In this document: positions 7,732 through 18,434 of the stretch, piece by piece
Numbering within the stretch: the first letter of the stretch is position 1
Layout of the letters: every line of letters begins with the position of its first letter
DNA from: Alphaproteobacteria bacterium UBA998
Lineage (GTDB): Bacteria; Pseudomonadota; Alphaproteobacteria; Rickettsiales; UBA998
Length of the DNA stretch: 19,591 nt
Reading direction: 5' to 3'
NCBI GenBank assembly: GCA_002291925.1
Contig: DBAY01000039.1
Coordinates: 1-19,591 of the forward strand
Position numbers and translations under genes: made by a program
The notes under the pieces: model-generated
What the model saw: the letters and a program-made list of their open reading frames with translations, nothing else
Told to the model about the DNA's origin: nothing
The model's database searches: none

Positions 7732-7779
7732 TAGAGTCTAGAGTTCAGTGGTTAGTGATGACCTGAACTCTAGACTCTA
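7732..7779 (+). promoter_or_regulatory. 17-bp perfect hairpin in the rpoB-rpoC gap
   Basis: TAGAGTCTAGAGTTCAG (7732-7748) and CTGAACTCTAGACTCTA (7763-7779) are exact inverse complements around a 14-base loop. The 17-bp stem fills about half of the gap. No T run follows the stem, so termination is unlikely; an RNA processing or stabilising role is possible. Because the right arm is repeated downstream, the left arm can also pair with the second copy with a single mismatch. Confidence 0.7.
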
Positions 7780-7799
7780 AACTCTAGACTCTAAACTCT
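7766..7799 (+). repeat. 14-bp tandem repeat, about 2.4 copies, before rpoC
   Basis: The unit AACTCTAGACTCTA occurs exactly twice (7766-7779 and 7780-7793), followed by a partial third copy AACTCT (7794-7799) that stops directly before the rpoC ribosome binding site AGGAG (7801-7805). The first copy is also the right arm of the 17-bp hairpin. The sequence is A+T richer than the surrounding genes and is not coding. Confidence 0.8.
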
Positions 7800-7813
7800 C
7801 AGGAGCCTATCCA

Positions 7814-12013
<4,200 letters not shown>

Positions 12014-12034
12014 GGTCAAACGGCAAAAAAGAAC

Positions 12035-12065
12035 AAAAAAGCCGGGGAATTTCCCCGGCTTTTTT
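12035..12065 (+). terminator. Strong intrinsic terminator after rpoC
   Basis: GCCGGGG (12041-12047) pairs with CCCCGGC (12053-12059) around a short AATTT loop. Six A residues precede the stem and six T residues follow it (12060-12065), so the A and T tracts extend the stem and the element could work in both directions. It lies 21 bases after the rpoC stop and isolates the polymerase operon from the two genes downstream. Confidence 0.93.
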
Positions 12066-12109
12066 GCTTTGTAACCAAAGGTTCACAATCATCGCGTAGA
12101 GTAGTGCGG

Positions 12110-12340
12110 ATGAGTTTTGAACAGGAACAGGTGCTGGGCTATTTCGCGTGGGAGGGTGACCCCTGCCGCATCATCGTGCCGCGCGAGGGCTACAGCTCGC
12201 AAGTGGCAGAGATTTATGTCGCCGGGTCTGGCTTCGAACGCATCTCGCTCACCGACCTGATGTGCTATGGCGTGCCCATCGCGGAAGCCGAGTTCAAAGC
12301 CCTTGTCATGGAATCCATTGCCCTCGCCAAATCCTCATGA
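12110..12340 (+). CDS. Small acidic protein of unknown function, coupled to the next gene
   Basis: This frame encodes 76 residues, beginning MSFEQEQVLGYFAWEGDPCR and containing about eleven Asp/Glu against five Lys/Arg, so the protein is acidic. I do not recognise the family; nothing suggests a DNA-binding domain, a signal peptide or a membrane span. The ATG at 12110 is the most likely start; an in-frame GTG two codons earlier (12104) is possible. Neither has a clear ribosome binding site. The stop TGA (12338-12340) overlaps the ATG of the following gene (12337) by the ATGA arrangement, so the two are almost certainly co-translated. It begins 44 bases after the rpoC terminator, so it must have its own promoter, but no convincing one is visible. 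A partner or antitoxin role for the next gene is only a guess from size, charge and coupling. Confidence 0.6.
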   Translation: MSFEQEQVLGYFAWEGDPCRIIVPREGYSSQVAEIYVAGSGFERISLTDLMCYGVPIAEAEFKALVMESIALAKSS

Positions 12341-13914
12341 CCCAGTTCAAAACCGCCCGGGAATTCGCCAGATACTGGCAGGGCAATAAAAAGATACCCG
12401 ACCTGACCGAAGGTGCCGAGAAGCGCCAGGACAAGATGATCGGGCTCATGCTCAATGCCGCCACCGCGACAGCGGTAATCAACGCCCTCTATTGGAACAA
12501 CACAGTGAAAGCGCTGAGCGACCTTATACGTGTACGGAACGGGGTCCTGGTGGATGCTGATGGCAATTCCAGCGGCCTGACTCTCGAGAAATTAGAAGCA
12601 GACGTGAATGCGTGTCTCGACAAACCAGCGCGGGAGAGCCGGAAGGCGCTCTACGAACTGGTCATGAATCAGCTTAGTGCCCCGGGGTTGCTCAAGACGC
12701 ATAGGGAATGGGCAAAGAATAGTGAGTGGGATGACTATGTGCATGCGCGCAATAACTATCATCTAATAAAAAACTATTTCGACAAGCAGGAAGCGCTGGG
12801 CCATCCCACTGGGGTTGAGCGACCGGAACGGCCAGAAGACCCCCGGATCAGGAATTACAATGATCGTCTTGGGCAATGGCTGTTCATCAAGGATAGCGGT
12901 CCTAAAACGGCGTCCAGCATCGCCAGCAAGATAGAACGCAAAAAAAAGCTTGCAGGCCTCGGCGGGGAGGGGATGCAGTCCCCACGCGGCGCTGATGAAG
13001 GCAATGTCGGACAACACATCCCCGCGTACGATATACGCGATATCAACCGCATCATGATCCTGCCGGACGTGCCCGAAACCGCTGATGATTTCTACGAGGT
13101 GCTATCTGAGCAGATTCAGAAAAAGGTAGCACATTTACAGGACGGGGTGCCGCACCTTTTCAAAGAAAAATGGAGTGTCAAACCATGGGGGCAGTTTGAT
13201 CGCATGGCGTACATCGCCTTGCATGCCGAGCATGCGGATGGGAGCCTGAAGCAAGATGACGTCGCGATCGCTGAAATCAAAGTGGTTGGGAAACAGATGG
13301 AAAAGGCCGATTCGCTGACAGCTCCGCTCTATGCACTTCACCGCGAATTGGATAATGTGGATCGCTTCTTCCCCAAAGGCAATGCCAGCAAACGAACAGA
13401 CCCAATGAAGGAACGTGAGGCATTCCGCATGCTTCATAATCAGTGCGCCGCCGCTTTCAAGGCGGTTTGCAAAAAGATTTACGAGAAGCAGACCCCTCCC
13501 TATACGTTTCCGCCTCTGCCGAAGGAATTGAACCGTCCTATTGATTTCGAGAATCTACGCCAGCAGCTCAATAGCCTCAGTCAGGAAATCTATATTGACG
13601 CTCTCAACGGGGAGCGAAGCATCAATGATTGGGCCCCGGTGTTTCTCGCCACCGCGTATTATCAGGAAGCCGCCGCAGAGGCGAAAAGCGGAGGCTTGAA
13701 ACCCAAGAAGGAGATTTCGAACACGGGTGTCAATGCTGTACGTATTGAAGAGCGTATACTGCGTAAGGTGGGGGGCGAAGGCGTTTTCGACCATGACAAA
13801 ATACGCAGGCACGCATTGGAACAATGGCGTAAAGATCAAGGCAAGGAACATCTGAATGCCAATGGCGCTTCTGGCCGCAGAAAACCCGCGCCGATGGGCG
13901 GCATTGGTCAATAA
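12337..13914 (+). CDS. Large protein with divergent RelA/SpoT-like nucleotidyltransferase features
   Basis: This 525-residue protein is not one I recognise as a named family. Residues about 229-340 resemble the RelA/SpoT (p)ppGpp synthetase fold in order and spacing. A strand with D235-I-N-R238-I-M-I is followed by a helix. W279-S-V-K-P-W-G then leads to Y292-I-A-L-H296, matching the Y-x-S-L-H motif, and E313-I-K-V-V-G matches the E-x-Q-I-R-T strand, followed by a helix with M321, A324 and H335. Residues 1-228 are mostly helical and charged with no motif I know; the C-terminus is basic and Gly/Arg/Pro-rich. An in-frame ATG at 12262 exists, but the ATG at 12337 fits the overlap with the upstream gene. 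Codon use differs from neighbours (seven or more ATA), suggesting transfer or a non-core gene. It could be an alarmone synthetase relative, a pyrophosphokinase-type toxin, or a fold relative with another task. Confidence 0.7.
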   Translation: MTQFKTAREFARYWQGNKKIPDLTEGAEKRQDKMIGLMLNAATATAVINALYWNNTVKALSDLIRVRNGVLVDADGNSSGLTLEKLEADVNACLDKPARESRKALYELVMNQLSAPGLLKTHREWAKNSEWDDYVHARNNYHLIKNYFDKQEALGHPTGVERPERPEDPRIRNYNDRLGQWLFIKDSGPKTASSIASKIERKKKLAGLGGEGMQSPRGADEGNVGQHIPAYDIRDINRIMILPDVPETADDFYEVLSEQIQKKVAHLQDGVPHLFKEKWSVKPWGQFDRMAYIALHAEHADGSLKQDDVAIAEIKVVGKQMEKADSLTAPLYALHRELDNVDRFFPKGNASKRTDPMKEREAFRMLHNQCAAAFKAVCKKIYEKQTPPYTFPPLPKELNRPIDFENLRQQLNSLSQEIYIDALNGERSINDWAPVFLATAYYQEAAAEAKSGGLKPKKEISNTGVNAVRIEERILRKVGGEGVFDHDKIRRHALEQWRKDQGKEHLNANGASGRRKPAPMGGIGQ

Positions 13915-13966
13915 GCGTTCCGTATTCTTTTAATCTCCCCTTTTCCATCGACTGCGCTTTACACGC

Positions 13967-13984
13967 CGCTAACGATTCGCTAAC
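13967..13984 (+). promoter_or_regulatory. Repeated CGCTAAC sites before mipZ, CtrA-like spacing
   Basis: CGCTAAC occurs at 13967-13973 and again at 13978-13984, 11 bp apart, about one helical turn. Written as CTAA-N7-CTAA this resembles the alphaproteobacterial cell-cycle regulator CtrA box TTAA-N7-TTAA with one change per half. A weak promoter, TTTACA (13958-13963) with TAACCT (13981-13986) at 17-bp spacing, overlaps it. The location 33 bases before the mipZ start suits control of a division gene, but the match is imperfect. Confidence 0.3.
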
Positions 13985-14016
13985 CTTTTCCGCAATTTCC
14001 AGTGCGGGGTGAGATC

Positions 14017-15525
14017 ATGGGCGAAACAGTGGAAGCAACGGCGGGACAACCGGGGTTCAAGCGCGCGCATGTCATCATTGTCGGCAATGAAAAAGGCGGC
14101 TCGGGCAAAACCACGACCACCATGCACCTTATCATCGCGCTGCTGCGGCTGGGCTTCTCTGTCGGCTCCATCGATATCGACTCCCGCCAGCGCTCGCTGA
14201 CCCGTTATTTCGAGAATCGCCGCCAGACGGTCGCCAAGCAGGGCGTGCCGCTGCCGATGCCGCACCATATCGTCATTCAGAAAAGCCCGTTCGACTCCGT
14301 GGAAGAAGCCAAGGCCGATGAGCGCGACCGCTTCGCCAAAGGGCTGGCGCGCATCTACGGCACCTGCGATTTCGTCGTCATCGACACGCCGGGCAACGAC
14401 ACTTACCTCTCACGGCTGGCGCATTCCTTCGCCCATACGGTCATCACCCCGATCAATGACAGCTTCGTCGATCTCGACGTGCTGGCCTCGGTGGATGGCG
14501 AGACGCTCAACATCGTCAAGCCCAGCATCTATGCCGAAATGGTGTGGGAGCAGAAGCTGCAGCGCGCCAAGCGCGACGGCGGCTCGATCGACTGGATTGT
14601 CATGCGCAACCGCCTCTCCAACATCGATGCGCGCAACAAGCGCTTCATGACCAAGGTGACGGAAGAACTGGCCCGCCGCATCGGCTTCCGCGTCGCGCCG
14701 GGCTTCTCCGAGCGCGTAATTTTCCGCGAGATGTTCCTGCAGGGCCTGACCGTGCTGGACGTGCTGGAGACGGATAACGGCGGCAAACTCTCCATCTCGC
14801 ACGTGGCGGCGCGTCAGGAAGTACGCAGCCTGTTGCAGGTTTTGAAGATTCCGGCCATCGACCAGCGCATCGAGAAACTGCGCACGGGCGAGGCGGAGGA
14901 GGAAGTGAAATCCGCCGCCGAAGCCATGGCCAAGCTGGACACAGACGAGCCGGAGATGGATCCCGCGCCCACCGCCGCGAAGCCCGAGGCTCCGGTGCAG
15001 CAGGCCGCGCCTGTCAGCCCGGCTCCCGCTTCGGTGACGGCTGCGGCCCCCGCGCCTGCGCCCACGCCCATGGCAGCGGCAGAGCCGGTGAAGGCCCCGG
15101 TCGCTCCCGCGCCGGCAAGCCCGGCCGTGACCGCCGCGCCTCCGGCAGCCCGCATGCCCCAGCCGGCCAGCGTCACCCCGTCCGCCAGCACGGGCACCTC
15201 GCCGATTGCTTCCGCGCCGATGCCCTCCACGTCGCCCGCCGCGAGCAAGCCCATCACGCTCGACAGCATCCTGAACGCCCCGCTGCGGCCGGAGCCTGCG
15301 GCGGCGGCAGCGCCCGCAAGCGCGGCGCCTGCGCCCAAGCCCGCCATGCCGCCCATGGCCGGTTTTCCGTCCACAGCGACGGCGGCACCGGCAGCGGCGA
15401 AATCGCCCACGCTGGCCGCGCCCGCCGCGCCGGCACCGGGCGAGGCGCTCAAGGAGCGGCGGCCGGAAGAAGCGTCGGTTTCCTCCCGCCCGGCCGGTCC
15501 GGTGCTGACCCGCATCTTCAACTGA
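14017..15525 (+). CDS. mipZ: MipZ-type division-plane positioning ATPase with long Ala/Pro-rich tail
   Basis: Residues 1 to about 280 match MipZ, the ParA/MinD-family ATPase that forms a gradient from the poles with ParB and blocks FtsZ assembly away from midcell. The deviant Walker A motif is G23-N-E-K26-G-G-S-G-K31-T. DIDSRQRS (53-60) follows, then VVIDTPGND (120-128) as Walker B, TPINDSFVDLDVL, and later LRNRL-like MRNRLSNIDARNKRF and SHVAARQEVRSLLQ. Residues about 281-502 form an Ala/Pro-rich, probably disordered tail absent from the usual protein of about 275 residues. It contains the short ordered-looking stretch PITLDSILNAPLRP (412-425) and the end GPVLTRIFN. The ATG at 14017 is preceded by GGGGTGAG; a GTG at 14002 is less likely. 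The J-domain gene follows after 19 bases. Confidence 0.92.
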   Translation: MGETVEATAGQPGFKRAHVIIVGNEKGGSGKTTTTMHLIIALLRLGFSVGSIDIDSRQRSLTRYFENRRQTVAKQGVPLPMPHHIVIQKSPFDSVEEAKADERDRFAKGLARIYGTCDFVVIDTPGNDTYLSRLAHSFAHTVITPINDSFVDLDVLASVDGETLNIVKPSIYAEMVWEQKLQRAKRDGGSIDWIVMRNRLSNIDARNKRFMTKVTEELARRIGFRVAPGFSERVIFREMFLQGLTVLDVLETDNGGKLSISHVAARQEVRSLLQVLKIPAIDQRIEKLRTGEAEEEVKSAAEAMAKLDTDEPEMDPAPTAAKPEAPVQQAAPVSPAPASVTAAAPAPAPTPMAAAEPVKAPVAPAPASPAVTAAPPAARMPQPASVTPSASTGTSPIASAPMPSTSPAASKPITLDSILNAPLRPEPAAAAAPASAAPAPKPAMPPMAGFPSTATAAPAAAKSPTLAAPAAPAPGEALKERRPEEASVSSRPAGPVLTRIFN

Positions 15526-15544
15526 TCTGAACTCCGGCGCTGCC

Positions 15545-15970
15545 ATGCGCGCATTGCTGATTGGCATTCTCATCGTCGCCGTGGTGCACTCGCTGCTGAC
15601 GCTGGGCGCGCGCGTGCCGCCCGAGAAACTGGGTCAGGGCGGGCGTCTGCTGGCCCGGGCGGGCATCCTGCTGGGCCTGTTCATGCCGCGTGTGCGCATG
15701 GCGGCGATTTATCTGGCGGCCATGTGGCCGTTCCTGCAGGCCCAGATGGGCGCAAAACCGGCAGGTGAGGCCAAACCGGCTGCCAGCGGAAGGATGAGCG
15801 TGGCGGAAGCGCGGGAAATGCTTGGCGTCGGACCGCAGGCCAGCAAGGCGGAGATCACCAAAGCGTGGCGTGATCTGCTGAAGAAGCACCACCCCGATCA
15901 GGGCGGCTCGGCGGATTATACGCGCCGGCTGAACGAGGCGCGTAAGGTGCTGCTGGAAAATCTGCGCTAG
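15545..15970 (+). CDS. Membrane-anchored J-domain (DnaJ-like) protein
   Basis: This 141-residue protein has a hydrophobic N-terminal segment (about residues 1-20) and one or two further hydrophobic stretches (about 35-66). A C-terminal J-domain follows (about 84-141) with the essential H116-P117-D118 triad in KKHHPDQGGS. The layout, membrane anchor first and a short J-domain last, resembles Pam18/TIM14-type J-proteins, which stimulate Hsp70 (DnaK) at a membrane. The J-domain faces the cytoplasm if the anchor orientation follows that family. It begins 19 bases after mipZ and is probably co-transcribed with it. Its TAG stop is embedded in a CTAG shared with the stop of the convergent gene. The J-domain assignment is firm; the substrate is unknown. 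Confidence 0.88.
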   Translation: MRALLIGILIVAVVHSLLTLGARVPPEKLGQGGRLLARAGILLGLFMPRVRMAAIYLAAMWPFLQAQMGAKPAGEAKPAASGRMSVAEAREMLGVGPQASKAEITKAWRDLLKKHHPDQGGSADYTRRLNEARKVLLENLR

Positions 15971-16806
15971 ATGGTTGCGGCGTCCGGCTGTACTTCCAGA
16001 TTCCAGTGATAGAGATACAGCAGCACCAGCGAAGGGAGCGCGAGCAGACTCGTCAGGACAAGCGCCAGCATCGCTCCGGCGTTACCCGGCAGCAGCATGA
16101 GGGGGGCATTGCCCAGCAGGATAGGAAAGCCGCAGAGGAAGAGCGTCACGACAATCTCCGCCTGACGGCCCTGAATGGCTTTTTCCCGGCCCTCGAACGC
16201 CTCGTGGAAGCTCAGGCCTGCGTGAAAAATACAGGCGATGGTCGCGAAGATGTAAGGCAGCAGGAACACCATCATCCACACAAAGATGGCGAATGTCGCG
16301 CCGGCGATGGCAAGCGTGGAGACAAGCGAATCATTGGCATCGCGCAGCATCAGCAGCAGGATGCCCACGGAAAGGGCGAGGCAGAACAGCAGAAAGCGCA
16401 GGAATCCGCGCCAGAAGCCTTTCAGCGAACCGCTGAGCCCTTGCCGGAAAAAGCCCAATTGCATCGCAAGGCTCAGGCGATCGCCACGTGCCAGCGTATC
16501 GGTGAGACCCAGCAGGACCACCAGCTCCAGCGAGGCGGCTAGCATAAGCAACCCTATGGCGACTAGGCTGTCCGCCGGGTCCTGCGAGGTGCCGATGGTA
16601 CTGTTGATGGCGGCTAGATTCTGCACGCCGCCGCCCATCTGCAGCTGGGCATAGATTTCCGCCTGTTGCGTGTGGTTGGTGCCCGCTAGTCCCATGATGG
16701 CGTCGTTAAGAAAGCCGCACGCCACCATCGCCGCGCCAAGGATGAGCACATGCCGCAGGGCCAGTTGCCAGCTTTGCTTTAGCAGGGGGAGGTTCACCCA
16801 GCGCAT
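15967..16806 (-). CDS. Multi-pass membrane protein of unknown function
   Basis: This 279-residue protein shows about six hydrophobic spans (near residues 20-41, 81-104, 134-154, 160-193, 217-235 and 240-265), so it is an integral inner-membrane protein. I do not recognise the family and see no catalytic motif. A cytoplasmic loop is likely between spans near 194-216 (EAFEGREKAIQGRQ). The start at 16806 begins 4 bases after the aceA stop and has GAGG just upstream, though unusually close (2 bases). An ATG at 16842, inside aceA, lacks a ribosome binding site and would add 12 residues. Its place directly behind aceA suggests co-transcription with isocitrate lyase, but nothing in the protein explains a metabolic link. 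Its end overlaps the convergent J-domain gene by four bases. Confidence 0.8.
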   Translation of the reverse strand: MRWVNLPLLKQSWQLALRHVLILGAAMVACGFLNDAIMGLAGTNHTQQAEIYAQLQMGGGVQNLAAINSTIGTSQDPADSLVAIGLLMLAASLELVVLLGLTDTLARGDRLSLAMQLGFFRQGLSGSLKGFWRGFLRFLLFCLALSVGILLLMLRDANDSLVSTLAIAGATFAIFVWMMVFLLPYIFATIACIFHAGLSFHEAFEGREKAIQGRQAEIVVTLFLCGFPILLGNAPLMLLPGNAGAMLALVLTSLLALPSLVLLYLYHWNLEVQPDAATI

Positions 16807-16810
16807 ATCC

Positions 16811-18079
16811 TCAACCGAACTGGTGGGCCTCGGTGGAGTCATGCAGCGCCGCCAGCGAGGTGTTGCCGCCGGTGATGGCCTGCGCCACCTCGTCGAAATA
16901 GCCCGTGCCGACTTCGCGCTGGTGCTTCACGGCGGTGAAGCCGTCCTTGGCAGCGGCGAATTCTTTCTCCTGCAGCATCACGTAGCCGGTCATGCCGCTT
17001 TCGCGGTAGGCCTTGGCCACCTCGAACATCGAGTAATTGAGCGAGTGGAAGCCCGCCAGTGTGATGAACTGGAACTTGTAACCCATTGCACCCAGCTCGC
17101 GCTGGAACTTGGCGATGGTGACGTCGTCGAGGTTCTTCTTCCAGTTGAAGGAAGGCGAGCAGTTATAGGCCAGCCATTTGCCGGGATATTGGGCGTGGAT
17201 GGCCTCGGCGAATCTTTTCGCTTCCTTGAGGTCCGGCGTGGAGGTTTCGCACCAGATGAGGTCGCAGTGCGGCGCATAGGCGAGGCCGCGCGCAATGGCG
17301 CAGTCCAGCCCGCCCTTCATGGTGAAGAAGCCCTCGACGGTGCGCTCCTTGGTGACGAAGGGCGCGTCGTATTCGTCGATGTCGCTGGTGATGAGGAAGG
17401 CGCCGTTGGCATCGGTGCGGGCCACCAGTACGGTCGGCACGTCGCAGATATCGGCAGCCAGTCGGGCGGCCTGCAGCTTCTGCACCTGCTCCTGCGTTGG
17501 CACCAGCACCTTGCCGCCCATATGGCCGCATTTCTTGGCGCTGGCGAGCTGGTCCTCGAAATGCACACCGGCGGCCCCGGCTTCGATCATCGCCTTCATC
17601 AACTCAAACGCGTTGAGGTTGCCGCCAAAGCCCGCTTCCGCGTCGGCGACGATGGGCTGCAGGTAATCGACGGAATCATCGCCCTCGGAATGGGCAATCT
17701 GGTCGGCGCGCAGCAGGGTGTTGTTGATGCGCTTCACCACGCTCGGCACGGAATCGGCGGGGTAGAGCGACTGGTCGGGATACATCTGTCCGGCGAGGTT
17801 GGCATCCGCCGCGACCTGCCAGCCGGAGAGGTAAATGGCCTTCAGCCCGGCCTTCACCTGCTGCATGGCCTGGTTGCCGGTCAGCGCCCCCAGCGCGTTC
17901 ACGTAGGGCAGCTCGCCCATGTATTTCCAGAGTTTCTCCGACGTCTGGCGGGCGATAGAGTATTCCACATGGATGGTTCCGCGCAGCCGCGCCACGTCCT
18001 GTGCGCTGTAATGGCGGGTGACGCCTTCCCAGCGCTTTGAGGTGTTCCATTCCTTTTCAAGGTCTTGCGGATTGCGCAT
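16811..18079 (-). CDS. aceA: Isocitrate lyase
   Basis: Isocitrate lyase splits isocitrate into glyoxylate and succinate, the first step of the glyoxylate shunt used for growth on acetate and fatty acids. The 422-residue length fits the bacterial form. The catalytic signature K-K-C-G-H occurs in ASAKKCGHMGGKVL. Other landmarks are TGNQAMQQVKAGLKAIYLSG, ADAEAGFGG, VHFEDQ, ARTDANGA, YNCSPSFNWKK and FQFITLAGFHSLN. The ATG at 18079 was chosen because GGGAGGAG (18089-18096) lies 9 bases upstream; an in-frame ATG at 18124 would add 15 residues unlike the family. No malate synthase gene is present in the window. The membrane protein gene follows 4 bases after the stop. Confidence 0.97.
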   Translation of the reverse strand: MRNPQDLEKEWNTSKRWEGVTRHYSAQDVARLRGTIHVEYSIARQTSEKLWKYMGELPYVNALGALTGNQAMQQVKAGLKAIYLSGWQVAADANLAGQMYPDQSLYPADSVPSVVKRINNTLLRADQIAHSEGDDSVDYLQPIVADAEAGFGGNLNAFELMKAMIEAGAAGVHFEDQLASAKKCGHMGGKVLVPTQEQVQKLQAARLAADICDVPTVLVARTDANGAFLITSDIDEYDAPFVTKERTVEGFFTMKGGLDCAIARGLAYAPHCDLIWCETSTPDLKEAKRFAEAIHAQYPGKWLAYNCSPSFNWKKNLDDVTIAKFQRELGAMGYKFQFITLAGFHSLNYSMFEVAKAYRESGMTGYVMLQEKEFAAAKDGFTAVKHQREVGTGYFDEVAQAITGGNTSLAALHDSTEAHQFG

Positions 18080-18148
18080 GCGTGAGGACTCCTCCCATGG
18101 ATGATCTTTGTCGCATTGCAGCATAGTCGCGAAAGGTAAAGAATATCT

Positions 18149-18169
18149 AAAATGCCACGCGACGTGGCA
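18149..18169 (-). terminator. Hairpin between ubiK and aceA, candidate terminator or operator
   Basis: TGCCACG (18153-18159) and CGTGGCA (18163-18169) form a 7-bp perfect inverted repeat with a 3-base centre. Read on the minus strand, the stem is followed by TTTT, 8 bases after the ubiK stop, so it may be a modest intrinsic terminator. As a palindrome about 75 bp upstream of aceA it could instead be a regulator's binding site. The sequence alone cannot separate these. Confidence 0.5.
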
Positions 18170-18176
18170 GAGGGGA

Positions 18177-18422
18177 TTATGACTTGTCCTTCTCCAGCGT
18201 GTCGAGGCGGGCTTTCAGGGCCTCGTTTTCCTCACGCGCTTTACGGGCCATGTCGCGCACGACCTCGAATTCCTCGCGGCTGACGAAGTTCATTTTCAGC
18301 AGGAATTTCTCCATTTGCGCGGCAATCTGCTGTTCCAGCTCGCGTTTAGCGTCAAAGAAGGTGCCCGCGGCACCGGACATCATCCGCGCCATATCATCAA
18401 ACAGCTTGCTGTCTTTTTGCAT
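18177..18422 (-). CDS. ubiK: UbiK/BMFP-family accessory factor
   Basis: This 81-residue protein belongs to the BMFP (YqiC/UbiK) family. The N-terminal amphipathic helix with MMSGAAGTFFDAKRELEQQI (about residues 14-33) and MNFVSREEFEVVRDMA (44-59) are typical. The C-terminus, with leucines and charged residues in heptad-like spacing, is the family's coiled coil. In Escherichia coli UbiK binds UbiJ and supports aerobic ubiquinone synthesis; the Brucella relative can fuse membranes in vitro. AGGGG (18429-18433) lies 6 bases before the ATG. It is upstream of and co-directional with aceA, with a hairpin between them, and divergent from hldD. The family call is secure; the ubiquinone role is by homology. 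Confidence 0.88.
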   Translation of the reverse strand: MQKDSKLFDDMARMMSGAAGTFFDAKRELEQQIAAQMEKFLLKMNFVSREEFEVVRDMARKAREENEALKARLDTLEKDKS

Positions 18423-18434
18423 GCAAAACCCCTA

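Noticed and set aside
7732..7800. CRISPR array
   Set aside because: The repeats are 14 bp, directly tandem and without spacers, and there are no cas genes in the window.
12066..12109. Promoter for the two-gene pair after the rpoC terminator
   Set aside because: TTTGTAACCAAAGG and TTCACAATC contain fragments of promoter boxes, but no pair with 15-19 base spacing reaches a reasonable match. A promoter must exist here or depend on a regulator, but it cannot be placed.
14410..15573. Minus-strand frames opposite the mipZ tail
   Set aside because: The tail is Ala/Pro-rich, so its complement yields long Gly/Arg-rich open frames as a composition artefact.
16670..18040. Open plus-strand frame of 456 codons opposite aceA
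   Set aside because: It is the antisense shadow of isocitrate lyase, whose catalytic motif and family landmarks are clear on the minus strand; the shadow has no credible start signal or domain.
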